DNA from: Methanoregulaceae archaeon
Lineage (GTDB): Archaea; Halobacteriota; Methanomicrobia; Methanomicrobiales; Methanospirillaceae
Reading direction: 5' to 3'
DNA: 64,000 nucleotides
NCBI GenBank assembly: GCA_015660965.1
Contig: JACTVG010000002.1
Location: forward strand, 62,001-126,000
The notes under the pieces were generated by a model that saw only the letters and a list, made by a program, of their open reading frames with translations, had not been told where the DNA came from and did not search any database. How positions within the stretch are numbered: the first letter of the stretch is position 1; each line of letters begins with the position of its first letter. Shown here one piece after another: positions 57,246 through 64,000 of the stretch. The position numbers and the translations under genes are program-made.

Positions 57246-57380
57246 ATGAACCATTTAATTAATGAAAAGAGCCCTTATTTTCTCTCACACGCTAATAACC
57301 CTGTCGATTGGTATCCTTAGGGGAACGAAGCGTTCCACCGGGCAAATCAAGAGAATAAATCTATATTCAACGATTAGACA
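57246..57380 (+). pseudogene. Remnant of a DUF255 thioredoxin-domain (YyaL/SSP411-like) gene
   Basis: The frame [20 protein letters not shown] then DWYP is the start of the DUF255 family, where DWYPWG follows. Here the Trp codon has become TAG (57318-57320). GNEAFHRANQENKSIFND continues the same frame to a second stop at 57375-57377. The family's following CxxC region (a cysteine pair) is not found. The remaining spacer up to 57451 is non-coding. It is a broken gene fragment. Confidence 0.75.
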
Positions 57381-57451
57381 TACAATTTTTGTAGTAAGAG
57401 GAACCTAGGAATTTACATCAATTATTATTGAAAAAAGAACGATACTAATAT

Positions 57452-57928
57452 TCAGAGATTTTTTAATGCTATTAGATCCTTAACACCAACAAGTTTCCAA
57501 ACTAATGAACGTTCTTCTTCAGCGATTGCGGCAGGAGCATCTTCAGGTGAGTGCCCAAGAGCGGCAAGGATATTACAAGAAAGATCTCGATCGACAATCA
57601 AATCAACAAACTTTTCACGAACCACCTTCTTTTCAATAGAATCATACACTTCTTCAAGGTATCCTTGAAGAGTCACAAACATGTAAGATGAAAGATCCTT
57701 AGAATATCTCTCAACCTCGACCGATACATATGGACTTTTTCTAAAATATTCGAGTTTTTTACCATATTTTGTTGAGAGGAAATACAAAAAAGAACCATCG
57801 AATACATATAGGAATGGTGCAATATATGGGTATTTTTCTCCTTGAAAAGCTATTCGGCAAATATATCCCTTATCAATAAGCCGATCATATTCTTTTTTCT
57901 CCATTCTAGGAATCTTTATGATATCCAT
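57452..57928 (-). CDS. Pyridoxamine 5'-phosphate oxidase family / nitroreductase-like flavoprotein
   Basis: About 158 residues from ATG 57928, giving MDIIKIPRMEKKEYDRLI; earlier TTG (57955) and ATG (57937) codons are possible. The split-barrel pattern YICRIAFQGEKYPYIAPFLY and FLSTKYGKKLEYFRKSP identifies the family. The C-terminus adds a helical part with EERSLVWKL. Flavin or F420 is the likely cofactor; substrate unknown. Confidence 0.82.
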   Translation of the reverse strand: MDIIKIPRMEKKEYDRLIDKGYICRIAFQGEKYPYIAPFLYVFDGSFLYFLSTKYGKKLEYFRKSPYVSVEVERYSKDLSSYMFVTLQGYLEEVYDSIEKKVVREKFVDLIVDRDLSCNILAALGHSPEDAPAAIAEEERSLVWKLVGVKDLIALKNL

Positions 57929-58002
57929 ATTTACCATCTGATGTAAACGAGACAAGATAAATCTTCTTACATGAATTTTGAATACAAAAAGAAAATTTCA
58001 CT

Positions 58003-59376
58003 TTATTTCATTATTGGATAGCCTGCTTTCTTCCAAGCGGTCATACCACCAAGGACATTTGTGATTTTTTTGAATCTATTTTTTGCTAGATAACTTGCAG
58101 CCAGACTTCCCTTGTAACCTGCATCACAATACACAATAATTTGTTTATCTATAGGAATTTTGTCGAGATGGTTTGGTAACTCTCCGACATAAATGTGGTT
58201 AGCTCCCTTGATGTAACCGACAGATCTGTAATTTTTGATATCCCTAACATCGAGAAGATAATATGATTCAGACTCCAACTGATTGTTAAGATGTTGCACA
58301 GAACAGGTTTGAAAAGATGCGATCTCTTGAGCACTTTTACACCAAAAAGGAAAACCTCCTGCAACATAACCTCTAATATTGTCATATCCTAAGCGAACAA
58401 AATGCTGTAAAACAGTTTCGAGACCGACATTGAAATCGTCAACCAAGATAATAGGGTGTTGATAATCGAGGTAATAACCTATAAAGTTGGGAATTCCATC
58501 ACGCCAAATCGAGAGACTTTGCGGGATATGTCCAGATGCGAAAGATGTAGGTGAACGAATATCAACAATTTGAGCATTTTCCTTTTTCAAATTGTTGATT
58601 TCTTTAATTTCTAATGGGGGAAAGTACGGAAGTCGTGAAAGGATCGGCACTCCTTCTTTGTTCAATTTTTCCATTTGTCTAAAGTATGGGGGGACATATG
58701 GGGATTCATTCAATCGTAATTCGATAAATGCCTGCCGACCCATTAGTAGTAAACGATTTGTTCTTTTCTCATAGCCAATGCTTGTCAATGGATGGTCAGT
58801 AATTTCTCCACCACATACGGATCCAGCTCCATGTGCTGGACAAATAATTGTCCCATCACCAAGTGGTAAGATCTTTTTTGTAATATTATCAAAAATTTTA
58901 GCTGCCATTTCAGCCCTATGATCTCGGCCATAAAAATCTGTACGGGCTATATCCCCAGCAAAGAGTGTGTCCCCACAAAAAACCATGTAGGCATTTGGAG
59001 AAACATCTTTGTCACACAGAACTAACGATATGCTCTCTTCGGTATGACCTGGGGTTTCAAGTACGGTAAGTTCCAATGAACCGAATGCGAAAGTATCTCC
59101 TTCACGGACAGTATTCCCGTAAGAAAATTGTATTTGGGCACTGTGATAGATTTCAGCACCGCACCGTGAAACGAGTTCTTTTGAACCAATGCAATAATCC
59201 TCATTCCGATGAGTTTCGAAAATGTGGGTTATTACCATGTCATTTTTATCTGCAATTTCGATATATACATCACAATCGCGGCGTGGATCGATAACCGCAC
59301 ATTTTCCACCAGAACCAATTAGATAAGAATTGTGAGCGATACCTTCAGATATTATTCGTTCAAATAACATTGACAT
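58003..59376 (-). CDS. MBL-fold hydrolase with two C-terminal rhodanese domains
   Basis: 457 residues. The N-terminal metallo-beta-lactamase fold has VITHIFETHRNEDYCIGS in place of the canonical H-x-H-x-D-H, then TPGHTEESI and FCGDTLFAGD. Two rhodanese domains follow (about 265-360 and 370-457). The second keeps an active-site loop VYCDAGYKGS with Cys; the first has LVDDFNVG with no Cys, so it is probably inactive. This architecture belongs to persulfide-related enzymes such as persulfide dioxygenase-rhodanese fusions. Confidence 0.88.
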   Translation of the reverse strand: MSMLFERIISEGIAHNSYLIGSGGKCAVIDPRRDCDVYIEIADKNDMVITHIFETHRNEDYCIGSKELVSRCGAEIYHSAQIQFSYGNTVREGDTFAFGSLELTVLETPGHTEESISLVLCDKDVSPNAYMVFCGDTLFAGDIARTDFYGRDHRAEMAAKIFDNITKKILPLGDGTIICPAHGAGSVCGGEITDHPLTSIGYEKRTNRLLLMGRQAFIELRLNESPYVPPYFRQMEKLNKEGVPILSRLPYFPPLEIKEINNLKKENAQIVDIRSPTSFASGHIPQSLSIWRDGIPNFIGYYLDYQHPIILVDDFNVGLETVLQHFVRLGYDNIRGYVAGGFPFWCKSAQEIASFQTCSVQHLNNQLESESYYLLDVRDIKNYRSVGYIKGANHIYVGELPNHLDKIPIDKQIIVYCDAGYKGSLAASYLAKNRFKKITNVLGGMTAWKKAGYPIMK

Positions 59377-59443
59377 TTCCTTTAACGTGAATTGAACATT
59401 TCGGCCGTATAAAGATTTTGAAAGCGTATAATTCTGATTAGAT

Positions 59444-60766
59444 TTATCTGAGAAAAATATATTTTTCCTGAGGATTTAACTGATGACCTTTTATGATATT
59501 GTATAGCTCGGAAAGACTCATAGGTTGATATTTGATAACCTCAGCGCTGACGTTAATTCTTCGTTTTTCAAAATTAATGAATGGATACTCTTCAAGGTTG
59601 TTATTGTGGTGGTGGCCGTGTATAATCCACCCATCGAAATTTGGGGGTGCATCATTTGGATCATGAATGGGTAAAAAATGTAGATCTAAATGGGTTAATA
59701 TTTCAAAATGAACTGGTGATTCTGTATCTTTATCATGATTTCCTTGGATTAAAATAATATCTCCATTCAACCGTTGTAAATATTCAAATGGAGTTTTTGC
59801 ATTCGGTCCGTAGCAGAGATCCCCAATAAGAAAGATTCTGTCTCCAGATTTTACTGTATAATTCCAATTCTTGATTAGAATTTGATCCATTTCATGCACA
59901 GCGTCATGGGGAAAAGGTCTTGAACAGTATTTTATAATATTTGCATGTCCCAGATGAAGGTCACTAATAACGTAGATATCCGGTGTTTTAGAGAAAACAG
60001 GGTGGGTTAATTCTATGTTGTTGCTTATTCTGTATTTTTGAAGTGTTTTATGCCATTCAACTATTGAGGTATCCCCATTTTGGGATACCCATCGATTATT
60101 AAAGAGATCATATTCGGCAAGGATTTTCTCTCCATTTATGACAGAAATACGTAATCCATCTTCATCTAACAATGGCGATTTTAAAGAAGAATGATTATCA
60201 GTTTCTCTGACCTTTGATTTAAAAAAAAGAAAAATTTTGGTAAAAAAATTTGTTTTAATTAATGATTTGCATGAGACCGTTCTGGATTGCCCAACCAGAT
60301 CTCTAAAAATGTTAGACGCTCTATTTCTGTCAAGTCTGTTCGCAATAGTGACGTGAAACCATTTTTTGTCTGGATTTTGATCCCATATATTTAGTGTTTC
60401 TGCAAAATCTCTAATACTTTTTACAATCGCTTCAGTTAATTCAATAAGCGCGTCAGTAGGGTCAATCTTATAGGCGATCACAGCACCATTGAGACCTTGG
60501 TTCATTTCGTATCCATGAATGAAGAAAGGGATAACTCCAAAAGGTTTTGCTGCAATTTCTATTGCATTCAAAAGTTGGGGAATTGCAATTTCCTTTTTAA
60601 GATGAAATGGCCCAAATAGAGTTAGATGCGGATGTTTTTCAATAAATTTTTCAATATGATATATTTGACCGATCTTCGCTGTGGTCTTTTTAATTCTCCA
60701 TTTTGTCCTTCCTAATCGAATTTCGATAAGGAATATATTATCAAGAAATGGACTTGTCATGACCAC
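59444..60766 (-). CDS. Fusion of 2H phosphoesterase (LigT-like) and calcineurin-type phosphoesterase
   Basis: 440 residues. The N-terminal part has two H-x-T motifs, HLT (residues 47-49) and HVT (138-140), spaced as in 2H phosphoesterases and 2'-5' RNA ligases. A linker and basic segment follow (about 150-260). The C-terminal part is a metallophosphoesterase: VISDLHLGH (D269, H271), GDLCYG, GNHDKD and HGHHHNN. Both active sites look intact. Probable role: 2',3'-cyclic or similar RNA-phosphate processing followed by dephosphorylation, inferred from the pair. Confidence 0.87.
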   Translation of the reverse strand: MVMTSPFLDNIFLIEIRLGRTKWRIKKTTAKIGQIYHIEKFIEKHPHLTLFGPFHLKKEIAIPQLLNAIEIAAKPFGVIPFFIHGYEMNQGLNGAVIAYKIDPTDALIELTEAIVKSIRDFAETLNIWDQNPDKKWFHVTIANRLDRNRASNIFRDLVGQSRTVSCKSLIKTNFFTKIFLFFKSKVRETDNHSSLKSPLLDEDGLRISVINGEKILAEYDLFNNRWVSQNGDTSIVEWHKTLQKYRISNNIELTHPVFSKTPDIYVISDLHLGHANIIKYCSRPFPHDAVHEMDQILIKNWNYTVKSGDRIFLIGDLCYGPNAKTPFEYLQRLNGDIILIQGNHDKDTESPVHFEILTHLDLHFLPIHDPNDAPPNFDGWIIHGHHHNNNLEEYPFINFEKRRINVSAEVIKYQPMSLSELYNIIKGHQLNPQEKYIFLR

Positions 60767-61030
60767 ATTCCAGTTGAGTACCGTAATTCATGAAAATGGT
60801 TAAATCTTGTCAAGTGTTTTAATTAAATTGATAAACCGAATAGTTACGATTTAGAAGTAAATACAAATCCTATGATTAAATTTTTTATTTTTTTTGAATT
60901 TTTGTTATTTTCTTTTTTAGAGTAAAATTTTCAATTATTTTTTGTTTTTGAATATCAAATAAGGTTAAATAACGTTCAGTTATCTTTTTAACAGAAACTT
61001 AATGAAAAAAGAGATTAGAAAATATATATC

Positions 61031-61573
61031 ATGATTGTACCAACGAGGATTTTTTTCACTAAAGGTGTTGGAATCCACAAAGATCGTCTCGCTTCTTATG
61101 AACTTGCATTGCGTAAAGCAGGAATCGAGAAATGTAACCTCGTGTATGTTTCTAGTATTTTTCCTCCCAATTGCAAAGAAGTAACAACAATACAGGGATT
61201 AGAAAGCTTGTTGTCCGGTGGTATAACATACTGCGTAATGGCACGTAATGAAACAAACGAACCTAATCGACTTGTATCTGCAGCAATTGGTCTTGCTCTA
61301 CCCAAAGATGCGGATGAATATGGGTATCTATCCGAACACCATGCTTTCGGTGAAACCAAAGAAAAAACCGGTGAATATGCAGAAGACCTTGCAGCAACAA
61401 TGCTTGCAACCACATTGGGTATTGAGTTTGATGTAAATGCTGCTTGGCTAGAACGTGAGCAGATCTACAAAGCGAGTGGTAAGATTATCAAAACAAAACA
61501 TGTGTGTCAATCTGCAGAAGGAGATAAAAACGGTTTATGGACCACAGTAATTGGCGTTGCAGTATTTTTGTAA
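61031..61573 (+). CDS. pdaD: Pyruvoyl-dependent arginine decarboxylase
   Basis: 180 residues, slightly longer than the typical form. The self-cleavage site VSSIFPP supplies the Ser that becomes pyruvoyl (about residues 41-42). It makes agmatine from arginine for polyamine synthesis and archaeal tRNA agmatidine. An 11-codon frame (61002-61034) ends on its start codon as ATGA; no ribosome-binding site precedes either start clearly. Confidence 0.94.
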   Translation: MIVPTRIFFTKGVGIHKDRLASYELALRKAGIEKCNLVYVSSIFPPNCKEVTTIQGLESLLSGGITYCVMARNETNEPNRLVSAAIGLALPKDADEYGYLSEHHAFGETKEKTGEYAEDLAATMLATTLGIEFDVNAAWLEREQIYKASGKIIKTKHVCQSAEGDKNGLWTTVIGVAVFL

Positions 61574-61618
61574 ATTTTTTTATCTTTTCTATAAAATCTT
61601 ATTATTTTAAAAAACGTT

Positions 61619-62380
61619 TTAACGCATCACCCTTAATTTTTTTGCTAGTTGTGTCACTGCGTTTCGTGAAGGGCTGTTAGGAGAAATTTGTGATACGGGT
61701 CTTGCTGCAAGGTCTGCCTCCTCAACCGCAGAGTCCTCAGGGATTATTGCGATTGGAGTTTCCTTACCGATATTTATTGGTGCAGTACCAGATTTGTATC
61801 GATTGAAAACAACATGGATAGAGGTACGCTCCAACCCAAGCGAAGTTGCAATAGCTCGGATTCGAGCGACCGTTCGTAGGCCACGAGCACCAGGATCACT
61901 TATAATTAGAAGGACATTGGGTTTACCGATTGTTCCACGACTTATATGTTCCATGCCAGCTTCTGTGTCAAGTATAATAAATCGGTATTCAAGTCCAAGT
62001 TGTTGCATGCATTCAGAGAGGAGATCGTTTGCGAAGCAATAACAACCGCTTCCTTCTGGACGACCCATCGCAACGAGATCGAAACCGTCTGCTTCGACAA
62101 GCGCTTGTCGGAACCGATACTTAATGTAATCGAGTCGAGACATTCCTGGAGGGATACTCCTAGTGAACGCTTCCTCACGCATACTACCAAGCGTTTCGTG
62201 AATTTGGACACCAAGTGCTTCATGGAGATTGGAATTTGGGTCTGCATCTACAGCAAGTATAGGGTGCTCCCCCAATTCAATAAATGAGCGAACAAGGAAG
62301 GAACTAATGGTGGTCTTGCCAGTCCCACCTTTACCTGAAACGGCGATAATGAATGGTGTGTTATGCAAGACGATCCTCAC
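61619..62380 (-). CDS. CooC-like MinD/ParA-type ATPase
   Basis: 253 residues. The deviant Walker A is SGKGGTGKTT, and the second motif LAVDADPNSNLHEALG is conserved. A GCYC pair (C-x-C) lies mid-protein, as in CooC, which inserts or delivers nickel to CO dehydrogenase. It follows the methionine-synthase-like gene on the same strand with 22 bases between. Start GTG at 62380. Confidence 0.87.
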   Translation of the reverse strand: MRIVLHNTPFIIAVSGKGGTGKTTISSFLVRSFIELGEHPILAVDADPNSNLHEALGVQIHETLGSMREEAFTRSIPPGMSRLDYIKYRFRQALVEADGFDLVAMGRPEGSGCYCFANDLLSECMQQLGLEYRFIILDTEAGMEHISRGTIGKPNVLLIISDPGARGLRTVARIRAIATSLGLERTSIHVVFNRYKSGTAPINIGKETPIAIIPEDSAVEEADLAARPVSQISPNSPSRNAVTQLAKKLRVMR

Positions 62381-62402
62381 TTTACATTTTATTAGCTGGT
62401 TA

Positions 62403-63437
62403 TTATGACCTAATTGCTCTAATTCGACGAGAAATTTCAGCTGCTGCTTGCATAATGTTAACTGCAGCTATTTTATCTGCAAATCTAATTCCACAACTTG
62501 GTGTTATAAGTGATTGGGCATCTAAAATTTTTAAGGGAATTTTTTCAGCAAGTTGACTACGAATTCCCAAGTAACGATTGTAAATTGAATCGACCGTTTC
62601 CTTAACAAAAAAATTGTTATCAGAAGGTACAATGCCCCATGCAACGACACCACCTCGTTGCATATATGCAGCGATTGCATCTGCATAGAGTAAGAATTCC
62701 TTTGAATTTGTGTAGGCATCTATTGAAATTATTGATGGATCAAGCTGGAGAACAAATTCCCAATCTGTATTCGAACAACAGTGAATTCCCAATCCTCCTT
62801 CAACAAGACCTTTTATGTCATCCCAGCCAGCTTTGACAGTCTCTCTATCAACTGGAACAACAGATGAACCAAGTGATGCGAGATACGGTTCATTAAGAAC
62901 AATAAGTGTCTCAGGAGCACCCGTTTTTTTTCGCATCTCGACTTCACACCAACGAGCTTTGAGAGCAATAAATTTTGATAACATATCAACAATTTGAGAA
63001 TCGTAGAAAATTGGGCGTTTCTTGGAATCGACAACTTGCATTCCAAAGGTTACCGGGCCTGTGACTTGGGTTTTCAGTACATGCACTCCTGAAAGGTTAT
63101 GTGTCATCATCTCTAGAAAACCAGAGGCATAGTCCTGATGCTGAGCGTAAGGAGCATAATTTCTTTCCACATAATCCAGATAGACTTTTTCCATTTCAAC
63201 GGTATTGTTAACGGAACTGTTAAAGATTAAACGGTCGTCACTGATAAGTCGACCAGGAAGCTGTTCGGAGTCATTGAAAACGATACTTTCGAGTTGCCCC
63301 CTGCCAGGTAAGGTTGGAGTGTAAGGAAACTCAGGAAATATGTCAAGAATAACCTTACAGGCTTCTGCAGGTTCTGTGTGTGGAAGTGCACCAACACCCG
63401 TCGCTGCTGAATGAGGTGAAGATATCATTTTTGCCAT
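62403..63437 (-). CDS. Core methionine synthase (MetE C-terminal-domain-only, folate-independent type)
   Basis: 344 residues, equal to the catalytic half of cobalamin-independent methionine synthase with no N-terminal domain. It starts SAATGVGALPHTEPAEAC, like the MetE catalytic TTTIGS start. Zinc ligands are GIHCCSNTDW (His and Cys) and LITPSCGIRF (last Cys). This is the layout of the Mes families, which take methyl groups from corrinoid proteins rather than folate. The gene lies between the CooC and activase genes, which supports a corrinoid donor. Confidence 0.8.
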   Translation of the reverse strand: MAKMISSPHSAATGVGALPHTEPAEACKVILDIFPEFPYTPTLPGRGQLESIVFNDSEQLPGRLISDDRLIFNSSVNNTVEMEKVYLDYVERNYAPYAQHQDYASGFLEMMTHNLSGVHVLKTQVTGPVTFGMQVVDSKKRPIFYDSQIVDMLSKFIALKARWCEVEMRKKTGAPETLIVLNEPYLASLGSSVVPVDRETVKAGWDDIKGLVEGGLGIHCCSNTDWEFVLQLDPSIISIDAYTNSKEFLLYADAIAAYMQRGGVVAWGIVPSDNNFFVKETVDSIYNRYLGIRSQLAEKIPLKILDAQSLITPSCGIRFADKIAAVNIMQAAAEISRRIRAIRS

Positions 63438-63441
63438 TTAA

Positions 63442-64000
63442 TTACTCCCTTTGAAGTCGACATTCATCGAGCATTCTTTGAACATTCGGGAAAAGTGAGA
63501 GGTCAGTATGTGGTAGGAAAGAACTTGATGTATATTCGTCCATGAATGTTGGTTCGGCGTTAAGTTCGATATATGCGATTTTCAAAGCAATATTGTCAAG
63601 TGCCTTTCTTTTTCGACGATTGATTAAAGCAATATTTGCTCCTGCAACAGCACCGTTGCCTATATTCTCAATCTGTTCGATAGGGATTTCTGGAATCAAT
63701 CCAATAGTTGTAGCATTCTTTTTATTCAGATAATTACCGAATGCTCCCGCAAAATAAATCTTTGAAATTTGATGTCGTGTTATATCCGCAGCTTTCATCA
63801 GTGTAATACAAGCGGCATGAATAGATGCCTTGCTCATAATCAAGTTCTTGATATCATTTTCAGTGATTACAATATCTTTCCCAATTTCCGATTCTTTTGC
63901 CCAAGTCACAACAACCTCTGGGAAATACTTACCTTGGCGAATCCTTTTATTTTTTATACCTAAATTTATCCGACCCGTACGGTCAATGACACAAGTACGT
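63442..64000 (-). CDS. Corrinoid-protein reductive activase (RACE/RamA-like), partial
   Basis: The frame is open past the right end of the window, so the N-terminal part is missing. The visible ~185 residues include VIDRTGRIN, WAKESEIGKDIVITENDI, IHAACITLMKAA and IYFAGAFGNYLNKKNA, the DUF4445 pattern of activases that reduce inactive Co(II) corrinoids with ATP. An internal GTG at 63909 is only an apparent start. It is followed by the MetE-core gene four bases on. Confidence 0.88.
   Translation of the reverse strand, partial: RTCVIDRTGRINLGIKNKRIRQGKYFPEVVVTWAKESEIGKDIVITENDIKNLIMSKASIHAACITLMKAADITRHQISKIYFAGAFGNYLNKKNATTIGLIPEIPIEQIENIGNGAVAGANIALINRRKRKALDNIALKIAYIELNAEPTFMDEYTSSSFLPHTDLSLFPNVQRMLDECRLQRE

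Noticed and set aside
1-64000. CRISPR arrays, transposons, integrases, rRNA
   Set aside because: No regular direct-repeat array, transposase or integrase motif, or rRNA-like conserved stretch was seen in the window.

Overview
The window is A+T-rich, gene-dense archaeal chromosomal DNA from a methanogen or close relative. Evidence: a formylmethanofuran:tetrahydromethanopterin formyltransferase (42173-43063), a methanogenesis marker 14 protein (8045-9544), the DUF39/NIL-ferredoxin/UPF0280 homocysteine operon (24513-27114), archaeal TFE, DnaG-type primase, Trm56, CDP-archaeol synthase, archaeal-type AlaRS and pyruvoyl arginine decarboxylase. A MutS/MutL pair and an abundance of small membrane proteins fit the class Methanomicrobia, probably Methanomicrobiales, but the species cannot be fixed from sequence alone. 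No CRISPR array, insertion sequence, prophage or rRNA was seen. Several promoters place a TATA-like element about 25 bases before the start codon, suggesting leaderless mRNAs.

Layout. 1-7.8 kb: truncated membrane PAS sensor, MobA, O6-alkylguanine methyltransferase, XPD-like helicase, purB, a lipoprotein with a copper-less cupredoxin-like domain, argG, a flavin split-barrel protein. 8-20 kb: marker 14, argF-purD-pyrE-carS on the minus strand, a tetraether-synthase-like radical SAM gene divergent from carS, an alanine dehydrogenase-family gene, dnaG, pyrC, and an unusually structured intergenic segment (17771-17939). 20-33 kb: tRNA-Leu, an ACT regulator, the Trm56/ATP-grasp/TFE/HD run, the homocysteine operon, Nif3-SWIM, alaS with a membrane HTH regulator, a surface protein, hisH. 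34-49 kb: a 25-residue Lys/Ala-rich basic peptide gene, tRNA-Gly, a tetrapyrrole operon (precorrin-2 dehydrogenase, hemA, hemB, hemL, hemC, cobA, PsiE), a cyclo-ligase plus ftr, then the cobalamin operon cbiTLFGHCDE. 49-64 kb: a voltage-gated K+ channel, a clusterless MutY-like glycosylase with mutL-mutS, a membrane M50-like protein, a decayed DUF255 gene, an MBL-rhodanese protein, a two-enzyme phosphoesterase fusion, pdaD, and a CooC / core methionine synthase / corrinoid-activase group cut by the window end.

How it fits together. Hem genes make uroporphyrinogen III (hemD is not here), CobA and the dehydrogenase make precorrin-2/sirohydrochlorin, and the Cbi enzymes carry it towards cobyrinate (cbiJ, cbiA and the cobalt chelatase are not here). 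Corrinoid and F430 chemistry supports methanogenesis and, plausibly, the folate-independent methionine synthase at the right-hand end, whose homocysteine substrate would come from the 25-kb operon. Most other genes serve nucleotide, arginine, lipid and DNA-repair metabolism. The observations most worth a second look are the structured segment at 17771-17939, the CarS-Tes lipid pair, the 2H/metallophosphoesterase fusion, the MetE-core/CooC/activase group and the palindrome in the cbi promoter.
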